From: Deltaproteobacteria bacterium
GTDB lineage: Bacteria > Myxococcota_A > UBA9160 > SMWR01
Reading direction: 5' to 3'
DNA: 7,312 nt
Assembly: GCA_029261905.1 (NCBI GenBank)
Contig: JAJDAM010000474.1
Span: forward strand, 1 to 7,312
Shown here piece by piece: positions 1 to 5,715 of the stretch; position 1 is the first letter of the stretch, and every line of letters starts with the position of its first letter. A program made the position numbers and the translations under genes. The notes below the pieces were generated by a model, which was given only the letters and a program-made list of their open reading frames with translations, made no database searches and had not been told where the DNA came from.

Positions 1-1072
1 GTGTCGGCTCGGCATCTTCGAGTTCGATCCCGAATCGGCCCCTCAGTTCGGCCTTGACCACATCGAGCCCCATTCGGCGAATCGTGTATTTCCAGCGCGC
101 CTGCCGGCGATCCTTGCGCTCGCCGTTGTCGCGTTGAAGCACAACGATGGCCTTGACGGCATCCATGACCTGATCGCGACGGATCCGCCCGACGTACAAG
201 CCCATCAGCGCGGCGGTCTTGGGCATGTTGTGGGTTAGCCCGAGGCCTCCACCGCTGTACAGATCCCAAACGCTGCCGTCCGGCGTCGCACCGTCGGTCG
301 AGACCGGTACCAGGCCCACGTCCTGGGTCAGTACGTCGGCGGAATTGTCGCCGGGGTGGGCGATGCCGATCTTGAACTTGCGCGGCAAGTAGTGATTGCC
401 GTACAAGGGCTCGGTCGAGTTGATCGGCCGGATGTTCCGACCTTCGTCGTCCGATTGAAAGATCTGGAAATATGCCGTGGTCTGCGGGGCGAGTTCCTCC
501 GCGAGTTCTTGCGCGAGATCGAATCCGCCGGTCTGGCAGGCGGGATCCAGCGCTTCGATCGGCGATCCCATCACGTTTCGATTGACGTCTCCGCAGGCGC
601 CGAGCGTTGCACCACCTCGGTACCCGCGGTTCAGGTGACGGATCAGCGGGGCGAGCTTCGGGCCATAGATATGGTGGTACTGAATTCCCTGCCGCGAGGT
701 GATCCGAAGCGTGCCATCTGCAAACTCGTCCGCGGCGTCGTCCAGCGCGATCCACTGCTCCTTGCTGAATCCACCACCGCCCGGGGATTTGATTCGAACC
801 ATGAAGAAGTGGTCATCGAGCTTCTTGCCGCGTTCGCCGCGCGCCTGCTGTCGGTAAATGCCGAAGAACTTCGAGAGTTCCTTCGCTTCGCCGGAGATGG
901 TGACCTTCTCGCCCTTGTCCAGTTCTTCGATCTCATCGAGGAACGTGTGGGGTTCACCCTTGGCGGGCGCGACGAAGAACAGCCCGTCACTTTGGGTCTT
1001 CAGCCGCTCGTTGTTGGACATCGCGGCCGGATCGCCGCTGGCGAGGTTGATGGTGGGCTTCGGCGAAGCCAT
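1..1072 (-). CDS. cysI: Sulfite reductase hemoprotein (CysI/Sir family), C-terminus beyond window
   Basis: Siroheme/4Fe-4S enzyme family that reduces sulfite to sulfide by six electrons in cytoplasmic sulfur assimilation. The window holds the first 357 residues of a protein usually about 550-650 long; the frame is open at base 1. Visible motifs are FGIYRQQ (70-76), MVRIKSPGG (91-99), LRITSRQ (122-128), ACGDVNRNV (159-167), YLPRKFK (228-234) and GGGLGLTHN (274-282). By alignment from memory with E. coli CysI, its sulfite-binding Arg83, Arg153, Lys215 and Lys217 correspond to Arg93, Arg165, Lys232 and Lys234 here, so the active site looks intact. The cysteines that bind the iron-sulfur cluster lie in the missing part. 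TLGACGDVNRNV and the GDNSADVLTQDVG stretch resemble plant-type ferredoxin-dependent Sir more than NADPH-type CysI, so the electron donor is uncertain. The start at 1072 is chosen because GGAG sits 7 nt upstream; Met18 (1021) is the alternative. A related nitrite reductase is less likely. Confidence 0.93.
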   Translation of the reverse strand, partial: MASPKPTINLASGDPAAMSNNERLKTQSDGLFFVAPAKGEPHTFLDEIEELDKGEKVTISGEAKELSKFFGIYRQQARGERGKKLDDHFFMVRIKSPGGGGFSKEQWIALDDAADEFADGTLRITSRQGIQYHHIYGPKLAPLIRHLNRGYRGGATLGACGDVNRNVMGSPIEALDPACQTGGFDLAQELAEELAPQTTAYFQIFQSDDEGRNIRPINSTEPLYGNHYLPRKFKIGIAHPGDNSADVLTQDVGLVPVSTDGATPDGSVWDLYSGGGLGLTHNMPKTAALMGLYVGRIRRDQVMDAVKAIVVLQRDNGERKDRRQARWKYTIRRMGLDVVKAELRGRFGIELEDAEPT

Positions 1073-1079
1073 CGGGGGT

Positions 1080-1083
1080 CTCC
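1080..1083 (-). promoter_or_regulatory. Ribosome binding site of the sulfite reductase gene
   Basis: On the minus strand GGAG is followed by seven bases (ACCCCCG) and then ATG at 1072. This spacing favours 1072 over the in-frame ATG at 1021, which is residue 18. Confidence 0.6.
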
Positions 1084-1197
1084 AATCTTCGATCGATGAT
1101 GTAGTGGGGTTGTGGGCCGTTGTCCGGGCGCGACAGAGCGACAGAACCTAGAAGCGCGTGTGATCGAGCGCCAGTTCTCCCGAGGGTGCGACCAGGC

Positions 1198-1223
1198 TGA
1201 ACAATTTCCGCGATAATTGTTCA
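1198..1223. promoter_or_regulatory. 26-bp dyad (9-bp perfect arms, 8-bp centre), possible operator
   Basis: TGAACAATT (1198-1206) is matched exactly in reverse complement by AATTGTTCA (1215-1223) around the 8-bp centre TCCGCGAT. It lies 25 bp past the folB stop and about 125 bp before the sulfite reductase start, both on the minus strand. The arms are AT-rich in a GC-rich background. No T-tract follows on either strand, which argues against an intrinsic terminator. The position suits an operator for a dimeric regulator of the sulfite reductase gene; this is inference, and I cannot match the arms to a known regulator. Confidence 0.4.
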
Positions 1224-1248
1224 ATAGGCCCCGGGTCGCGGCTCGAAC

Positions 1249-1617
1249 TCAGCCCAGGTCGTCGCGGTTTCGGGTGATCCGTACCCCGCAGTGCTCCAGG
1301 ATGCCCGAAATCGGAGTCGGCTTGCGGACCGTGACGGTGACCGCGTCGACGTCGAACCTCTCGAGGATCGCCTTCGCGATGCGATCGCCGAGCGCCTCGA
1401 CGAGCTTGTGGTCCTGCTTGAGCGCAACTTCCTCGACCACCTCGTAGATCTGCTTGTAGTGGATCGTCTGCCCGATTCGGTCCGATATCCCGGCCGCGCG
1501 CAGATCGCGGGCGACCTCCAGATCGAGCCGGACTGGGCGCCGAATCCGCCGTTCTGCGGCCGTCACCCCGAGTCGGAGCGGGATCTGGATTCCTTCCAGT
1601 AGGATTACGTCGCTCAT
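1249..1617 (-). CDS. folB: Dihydroneopterin aldolase
   Basis: Cytoplasmic folate-pathway enzyme that cleaves 7,8-dihydroneopterin to 6-hydroxymethyl-7,8-dihydropterin and glycolaldehyde. At 122 residues it has the normal FolB length. Motifs along the chain are GVTAAERR (17-24), HYKQIYEVVEE (53-63), HKLVEALGDRIA (70-81) and VTVRKPTPI (95-103). Glu22, Tyr54 and Glu74 fall at the same numbers as the catalytic residues described for Staphylococcus aureus DHNA, and Lys99 matches its Lys100, so the enzyme looks complete. The start is supported by GGAG (1625-1628 on the minus strand) seven bases before ATG. No other folate gene is in view. The gene is divergent from the argD-like gene and 176 bp upstream of the sulfite reductase gene on the same strand; that gap suggests separate transcription. 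The paralogous FolX (dihydroneopterin triphosphate epimerase) is a less likely alternative. Confidence 0.95.
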   Translation of the reverse strand: MSDVILLEGIQIPLRLGVTAAERRIRRPVRLDLEVARDLRAAGISDRIGQTIHYKQIYEVVEEVALKQDHKLVEALGDRIAKAILERFDVDAVTVTVRKPTPISGILEHCGVRITRNRDDLG

Positions 1618-1705
1618 GTGGATTCTCCGCGATCTCAGAGCCAGATTGGCGTGCGCGCAGTGCTGCGTCGAGGGTATCCAACTTCTTCGGAGTTTCTAAG
1701 ATTCT

Positions 1706-1729
1706 CCCGGCGATTCGGGCGAATCCGGG
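1706..1729. repeat. Bulged inverted repeat in the folB/argD divergent spacer
   Basis: CCCG (1706-1709), a two-base bulge (GC), then GATTC (1712-1716) pair with GAATC (1721-1725) and CGGG (1726-1729) around a GGGC loop, giving nine base pairs. It sits about 90 bp upstream of folB and 150 bp upstream of the argD-like gene. It could be a 5'-leader hairpin on the folB transcript or a DNA dyad. With no T-tract it is not an obvious terminator, and chance is possible in GC-rich DNA. Confidence 0.3.
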
Positions 1730-1821
1730 CATATCGGACGGCCTCCAATCTGCAACTATCTGTGAACACCGGCATCCATTCATCCATACCCGGGACGACC
1801 GGCAACTGTTTCGCCCTCGTT

Positions 1822-1855
1822 TCGACAGTGTCTCCTTGAATCTCGACTGTGTCTC
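1822..1855 (+). repeat. Pair of 13-bp direct repeats 21 bp apart, upstream of the argD-like gene
   Basis: TCGACAGTGTCTC (1822-1834) and TCGACTGTGTCTC (1843-1855) match at 12 of 13 bases. Their starts are 21 bp apart, about two helical turns. The second copy ends 21 bp before the ATG at 1877, just upstream of the Shine-Dalgarno sequence. The first copy holds the odd dyad GACAGTGTC. Tandem same-face sites could bind a regulator, but a small local duplication is equally possible. No convincing -35/-10 pair was found beside them. Confidence 0.35.
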
Positions 1856-1876
1856 TCAATAACACCGAGGAAGCCC

Positions 1877-3067
1877 ATGAAGATCGAAACCGTGCGAGAG
1901 CGAGAAGCCGCCCATTTTTTGCCGGTGGTGAATCGGCATCCAGTAGCGCTGGTTTCGGGCACCGCCTCACGGGTGACCGACGTCGACGGGCGCGAGTTCG
2001 TGGATCTGATGGCCGGCTGGGGCGTCACTTGTATCGGACACTGCCACCCGGCGCTCACCGAGGCGATCGCCGATCAAGCCGGGCGCCTGATGCAGACGAC
2101 GAACATCTTCTACACGCTTCCGCAGCTCGACCTGATCGATCGGCTGGCAGAAATCACACCTCCCGAACTCACGCGTTCGTTCCTCGTCAACTCCGGCACC
2201 GAGGCAGTCGACGGCGCGCTGAAGCTGGCGCATCGAGCCACCGGTCGCTCCATGTTCGTATCAACCCTCAACTCGTTTCACGGTCGCTCGATCGGTGCGC
2301 TGCGGGTAATCGGGCAGGACAAACACCGCAAACCGTACGAAGGACTGCTACCGGAAGGCCGCGTCGTTCCGTTCGACGATCTCGACGCGGCGCGCGCCGC
2401 GATGGACGGTGACTGTGCGGCCTTCATCGTCGAACCCGTGCAGGGCGAAGGCGGAGTCAACGTCCCGAGTGACGGATACCTGCAGGGGTTGCGCGAAATT
2501 TGCGACGCCAATGGCTCGCTGCTGATCCTCGACGAGGTCCAGACCGGGATCGGGCGCACGGGTCGGATGCTGGCGTTGGAACACGAAGGCGCAAAGGCAG
2601 ACATCGTCACTCTCGGAAAAGGACTCGGCGGAGGTTTCCCGGTTGCGGCGTTCATCACCACCGAGGCGGTCGCCAAGACGGTTTCTGTGGGCGATCACGG
2701 GACGACATACGGCGGCAATCCGTTGGCGTGTGCAGCGGCCAACGCCGTGCTCGGCGTCGTCGCCGAAGAGAAGCTCGTCGAGCGCTCGGCGTCACTGGGT
2801 GCCCGATTGATGGATCGATTGCGCGAATTCGCGGAACAGAAACCCGACCGGGTCGAAACGGTTCGCGGACGAGGGCTGCTGTGTGGGCTGGTGCTGCGAG
2901 ACCCGCAGCGCGCTGCGTCCATCCCGGGTCGCGCACTCGATGCCGGCGTGCTGATCAACGTGACCGCCGGCAACGTGGTGCGCTTCTTTCCCGCGTTGAA
3001 CATCCCCGAGCGGGACCTGTGGCCGGCCGTCGATGCGATCTTGGATCTAGTAGCCTCGGATGACTGA
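1877..3067 (+). CDS. argD: Acetylornithine/succinyldiaminopimelate-type class-III aminotransferase
   Basis: PLP enzyme of the ArgD branch of class-III aminotransferases. The family moves an amino group between glutamate and N-acetylglutamate semialdehyde (arginine synthesis), and often also acts on succinyldiaminopimelate (lysine synthesis). At 396 residues it has the full usual length. Motifs in order are NSGTEA (105-110, cofactor phosphate), SFHGR (133-137, ring stacking), EPVQGEGG (186-193), LDEVQTGIGRTG (218-229, with Asp219 toward the pyridine nitrogen), LGKGLGGG (246-253, with Lys248 the expected Schiff-base lysine), GTTYGGNP (275-282) and VVRFFPAL (367-374). GAGG (1867-1870) lies six bases before ATG 1877, supporting the start. 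No other arginine or lysine gene is in view, so the exact substrate is unproven; ornithine, GABA or succinylornithine aminotransferase are alternatives. The membrane-protein gene downstream follows on the same strand and may be co-transcribed. Confidence 0.92.
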   Translation: MKIETVREREAAHFLPVVNRHPVALVSGTASRVTDVDGREFVDLMAGWGVTCIGHCHPALTEAIADQAGRLMQTTNIFYTLPQLDLIDRLAEITPPELTRSFLVNSGTEAVDGALKLAHRATGRSMFVSTLNSFHGRSIGALRVIGQDKHRKPYEGLLPEGRVVPFDDLDAARAAMDGDCAAFIVEPVQGEGGVNVPSDGYLQGLREICDANGSLLILDEVQTGIGRTGRMLALEHEGAKADIVTLGKGLGGGFPVAAFITTEAVAKTVSVGDHGTTYGGNPLACAAANAVLGVVAEEKLVERSASLGARLMDRLREFAEQKPDRVETVRGRGLLCGLVLRDPQRAASIPGRALDAGVLINVTAGNVVRFFPALNIPERDLWPAVDAILDLVASDD

Positions 3068-3083
3068 GCGGGCCGATGACTGA
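3059..3083 (+). repeat. 9-bp direct repeat spanning the aminotransferase stop
   Basis: GATGACTGA occurs at 3059-3067, where it ends the aminotransferase gene, and again at 3075-3083, a 16-bp period. Both copies contain an ATG and a TGA. The second ATG (3076) opens an 11-codon frame, MTESGRSRLIG, that stops at 3109-3111. This matters for judging where the next gene starts. Confidence 0.45.
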
Positions 3084-3103
3084 ATCCGGACGATCCAGGC
3101 TGA

Positions 3104-3172
3104 TCGGTTAGTGGAGCATCGGTTCTGAGGCTCCCCGCCGATCTTCCGGTTGCAACGGCAATCTCGGCCTGC
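3104..3172 (+). other. Upstream in-frame extension of the membrane-protein gene without a usual start codon
   Basis: The frame of the downstream membrane protein is open back to the TGA at 3101-3103 but contains no ATG, GTG or TTG before the GTG at 3173. It encodes LRLPADLPVATAISAC directly before LLVPVQLGW, so a natural first membrane helix (about VATAISACVLLVPVQL) would be cut by starting at 3173. Two explanations fit. One is a CTG start at 3125, with GGAG (3113-3116) eight bases upstream, giving 491 residues. The other is a start at ATG 3076 (MTESGRSRLIG) with a one-base frame change at the GGTTAG of 3106-3111, which would join the frames into a 507-residue protein. Confidence 0.5.
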
Positions 3173-4600
3173 GTGTTGCTGGTTCCCGTGCAGCTGGGAT
3201 GGGTCACCGTGTTCTCCCACATGTGGGGCTTCAACCTTTGGCAGTACCAGTCGCCCGTCGTCGCAGGGCTGTGTCTGGCCGCACTGCTTTCGCTGTCGTT
3301 CGCACGGGTACGAGGGCTGCTGATCGATGCCATCGACCCCTTCGAACGACGAGTCGTCGGTGCAATCGGACACCGGCGTGCGTCCCGTGCGCTGCTGATC
3401 GCGATCGCGGTCGGGCTGTGGCTGATTCGCGAGCGGCAGTTCTACGGCGACTCGACCATCCTCGTCTACTCGTCACTATCCGGATCAGCTTTCGTGTTCC
3501 CGGAGATCGGTGCCAGCTTCCTGCTGGCGGGGTCGATGAAACTCGCGGGCGCGTTGGGAACCGAGACGATCGGCATCTATCAGCTCTTGATGTGCGGGTG
3601 CGGATCGGTGGCGGTCGGCTGCTTTCTGGGACTCGGCCGATCGCTCGCGCCGGAAGGCGCGCGCGGTTCACTGTTTGTCGCGCTCGTGCTTTGCGGTGGT
3701 GTGCTGAGAATCTTTGCAGGCCACATCGAGGTCTACGCTCTCGTCGTTGCGGCTGCGGCGGCCTACTTGTGGGCGGCTGCCGCGTTCCTGCGCGGACGCT
3801 GCGGGTATGCACTGCCCGCGGTCCTGTTTGGAGTGGGTCTGTGGATCCACCTCTCTTTTGCGTTTCTCGCGCCCAGCCTGGCGATCCTCCCGCTGCTCCT
3901 CACGCCTCGACCTTCCGTACCGGGTTGTGTGAAACATCTCGCGGTCGCGTTCGTCGCCGGAATCGCTCCGATGGCATTGTTCATCGCCATCATGTTCGCC
4001 GTCGGCAACTCCGCAGATCTCACCGCGGCGTGGTCATCGGTCGTGTCGGCGGCCGGGCTGTCCGATGGGGGCGGCACCGTCAGCCGGGAATTGTGGCTTC
4101 GAGGCTGGAACGAGACACCCGGAACCGGCACGCGCTACACGATGCTCGGTGTACCGCACCTCAAGTATCTGGCGAACTCGTACTTCCTGCTGGCGCCCGC
4201 AGCCATCCCTGCGCTGCTCTGGCTGGCGTCGTCACCGAAGCGTTTCATCGCGACCCCACAGGCCGTCTTTCTCTCGGTCGCAGCGCTTTCGACACTGATC
4301 TACAGCATCGTATTGCGACCGATCTGGGGACCGTACGATTGGGACTTGTTCAGTCTCACTGCCGTTTGTCTGGCTTCGCTGGCCGCGTACCTGGTGCTTT
4401 GTGAATTCGAATCTCGACGCCTCGCGCACTTCTGTCTGGTCGTGGTAGTGGGCTCGCTGCTGCTCGCGGCCATTCCGCTGCTGCTCGCGGGTCTGGCTAC
4501 ACCCCGTGACGCCGGTCCATTCTCGGATCGGGGAATCACCGCGATCGGCAACGAAACGACAGAGCAGGCGTTCGACCGCCAGATCGGCCCGTGGCTGTGA
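3173..4600 (+). CDS. Multi-pass membrane protein, probable GT-C-type glycosyltransferase
   Basis: Integral inner-membrane protein, 475 residues from GTG 3173 and probably longer at the N-terminus because no good Shine-Dalgarno precedes 3173 and a membrane helix begins upstream. About ten hydrophobic segments are visible, for example near 28-44, 72-85, 109-126, 165-179, 186-205, 215-241, 255-277, 335-352, 364-382, 395-410 and 417-441. Candidate functional motifs in or near loops are YGDS (91-94, an acidic residue in an early loop as in GT-C enzymes), FAGHIEVYAL (181-190) and GPYDWDLFS (386-394). I recall this pattern from uncharacterised GT-C/ArnT-like proteins that use polyprenyl-linked sugars; donor and acceptor are unknown. 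The stop overlaps the start of the SGNH-hydrolase gene, so the two are probably co-translated and may act together on an envelope glycan. An O-antigen polymerase or another polytopic protein remains possible. Confidence 0.7.
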   Translation: MLLVPVQLGWVTVFSHMWGFNLWQYQSPVVAGLCLAALLSLSFARVRGLLIDAIDPFERRVVGAIGHRRASRALLIAIAVGLWLIRERQFYGDSTILVYSSLSGSAFVFPEIGASFLLAGSMKLAGALGTETIGIYQLLMCGCGSVAVGCFLGLGRSLAPEGARGSLFVALVLCGGVLRIFAGHIEVYALVVAAAAAYLWAAAAFLRGRCGYALPAVLFGVGLWIHLSFAFLAPSLAILPLLLTPRPSVPGCVKHLAVAFVAGIAPMALFIAIMFAVGNSADLTAAWSSVVSAAGLSDGGGTVSRELWLRGWNETPGTGTRYTMLGVPHLKYLANSYFLLAPAAIPALLWLASSPKRFIATPQAVFLSVAALSTLIYSIVLRPIWGPYDWDLFSLTAVCLASLAAYLVLCEFESRRLAHFCLVVVVGSLLLAAIPLLLAGLATPRDAGPFSDRGITAIGNETTEQAFDRQIGPWL

Positions 4601-5694
4601 ACGGATCCATTGTATTGTCGGTCCTTCTCGCGAAAGAAGCGCGCAGGAGATTCGCGCTGGTCGTCGCTGCGACGCTATTGAGTCTCGTCGCAGTCGAACT
4701 CGGGATGCGAATCGTCGGCAGCCCGTCCGGGCCGCCGGGACTGCGCGGTCTTCACCAGGCACGACCCGACACCGAATGGCTATACGGCCTGCGACCGGGC
4801 GCGCACGTGCGCTTGGAAGTGCCGGCTCCGGTCGACTACCAGATCAATGCCGACGGCTGGCGAGGGCGTCTCCATCCGCGCACCAAACCGGCTGGCGCGT
4901 TTCGCATCGTGGTGCTCGGCGATTCGGTCGCATTCGGCTACGGGGTCGCGGCCGAAGCCGCCTTTCCAGAAAAACTCGAGCAGCTGGCAGCGCAACAAGC
5001 ACCCGATGCCCGAATCGAGGTCTTGAACCTCGGAGTCGGCGGCTACAACCCGTACAACGAAGCGGCTCTGTTTGCCGATGTGGGTGCCGATTACCAGCCG
5101 GACCTGGTGCTGGTTCAGTTCTGCATCAACGACCTCAACGACCCGACACTTCATTTTGACGCATCGACTCAGCTGGCACTGCGCGAGCTGCCGGCTCTCG
5201 CGTTTCCGAATCCGGCGACGCGGCGCACGGACGAAACATCGAGTGATTGGTGTTCGAAGTCACGCCTGTGCGACTGGATCTCGTCCCGAACCGAATCGGA
5301 GTTCGACCGCGAGCAGTGGCTCGAAGCGTTTGCTCCGCGCGATCGTCCCGGTGATGAAGTCGAGTGGCGTTGGCTGGCTGGGCGATACGGCGAAATCGCC
5401 AGGCAGGCTTCGCGAATCGGCGCGCGGATGGCCGTCGTCGGGCTCCCGTACCCGGCCCAACTCGAAGGCCCCGCCGATGCGAATCTGCAGCGACGCCTGG
5501 CCGCCATCGGCGATTCCGGTGGATGGGAGACCATCGATCTGCTCCCGACATTCCGAGCCGCTGACCGCACCGGGTTGTTTCTGGATCTTTGGCATCCGAC
5601 CGAGTTGGGGCACCAGCTGGCCGCGCAGCACATCCTCGATGCACTCGCGTGCGATGGCCTGCTTCCGGACTCGGTGGTCTGTCCGGCGGGCTGA
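4591..5694 (+). CDS. Membrane-anchored SGNH/GDSL-family hydrolase
   Basis: Predicted esterase, acetylhydrolase or acyltransferase of the SGNH fold, 367 residues, with its catalytic domain expected outside the inner membrane. A basic stretch (AKEARRR, 14-20) precedes one hydrophobic helix (about 21-38), a signal anchor without an obvious cleavage site or lipobox. The SGNH blocks are present: VVLGDSVAFGYG (107-118, nucleophile Ser112), LGVGGYNPYNEA (147-158, oxyanion Gly), FCINDLND (177-184, Asn180) and DLWHPTELGH (332-341, Asp332 and His335). The lead-in YQINADGWRG (83-92) is typical of bacterial exported SGNH proteins. GTG 4591 overlaps the previous gene by 10 bp. GTG 4597 in the same frame would give the common 4-bp GTGA overlap and may be the true start; neither has a strong Shine-Dalgarno, consistent with translational coupling. 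Substrate is unknown; removal or transfer of acyl groups on a sugar polymer is an inference from the neighbour. Confidence 0.87.
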   Translation: MAVNGSIVLSVLLAKEARRRFALVVAATLLSLVAVELGMRIVGSPSGPPGLRGLHQARPDTEWLYGLRPGAHVRLEVPAPVDYQINADGWRGRLHPRTKPAGAFRIVVLGDSVAFGYGVAAEAAFPEKLEQLAAQQAPDARIEVLNLGVGGYNPYNEAALFADVGADYQPDLVLVQFCINDLNDPTLHFDASTQLALRELPALAFPNPATRRTDETSSDWCSKSRLCDWISSRTESEFDREQWLEAFAPRDRPGDEVEWRWLAGRYGEIARQASRIGARMAVVGLPYPAQLEGPADANLQRRLAAIGDSGGWETIDLLPTFRAADRTGLFLDLWHPTELGHQLAAQHILDALACDGLLPDSVVCPAG

Positions 5695-5715
5695 GCGCGG
5701 GCGACTGGCTGCAGG

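Noticed and set aside
356..1099. 247-residue plus-strand open frame opposite the sulfite reductase gene
   Set aside because: It is antisense to a clearly recognised enzyme, has no family resemblance, and reflects GC-rich codon bias.
1148..1783. 211-residue minus-strand frame running across folB and the spacer
   Set aside because: It is out of frame with FolB, rich in Arg/Gly/Asp as expected for an off-frame reading, and FolB itself is complete with a good ribosome binding site.
1836..1864. TTGAAT and ATAACA, 17 bp apart, as a sigma70 promoter for the argD-like gene
   Set aside because: Transcription would begin within or next to the Shine-Dalgarno sequence at 1867-1870, leaving no usable leader, and the -10 match is poor.
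3199..4404. 401-residue plus-strand frame overlapping the membrane-protein gene
   Set aside because: Arg-rich, off-frame composition without hydrophobic segments; the frame of 3173-4600 gives a coherent polytopic protein.
5695..5715. Possible bidirectional terminator between the convergent SGNH and icd genes
   Set aside because: Only 21 bp of GC-rich sequence; I could not find a stable stem followed by a T-tract on either strand.
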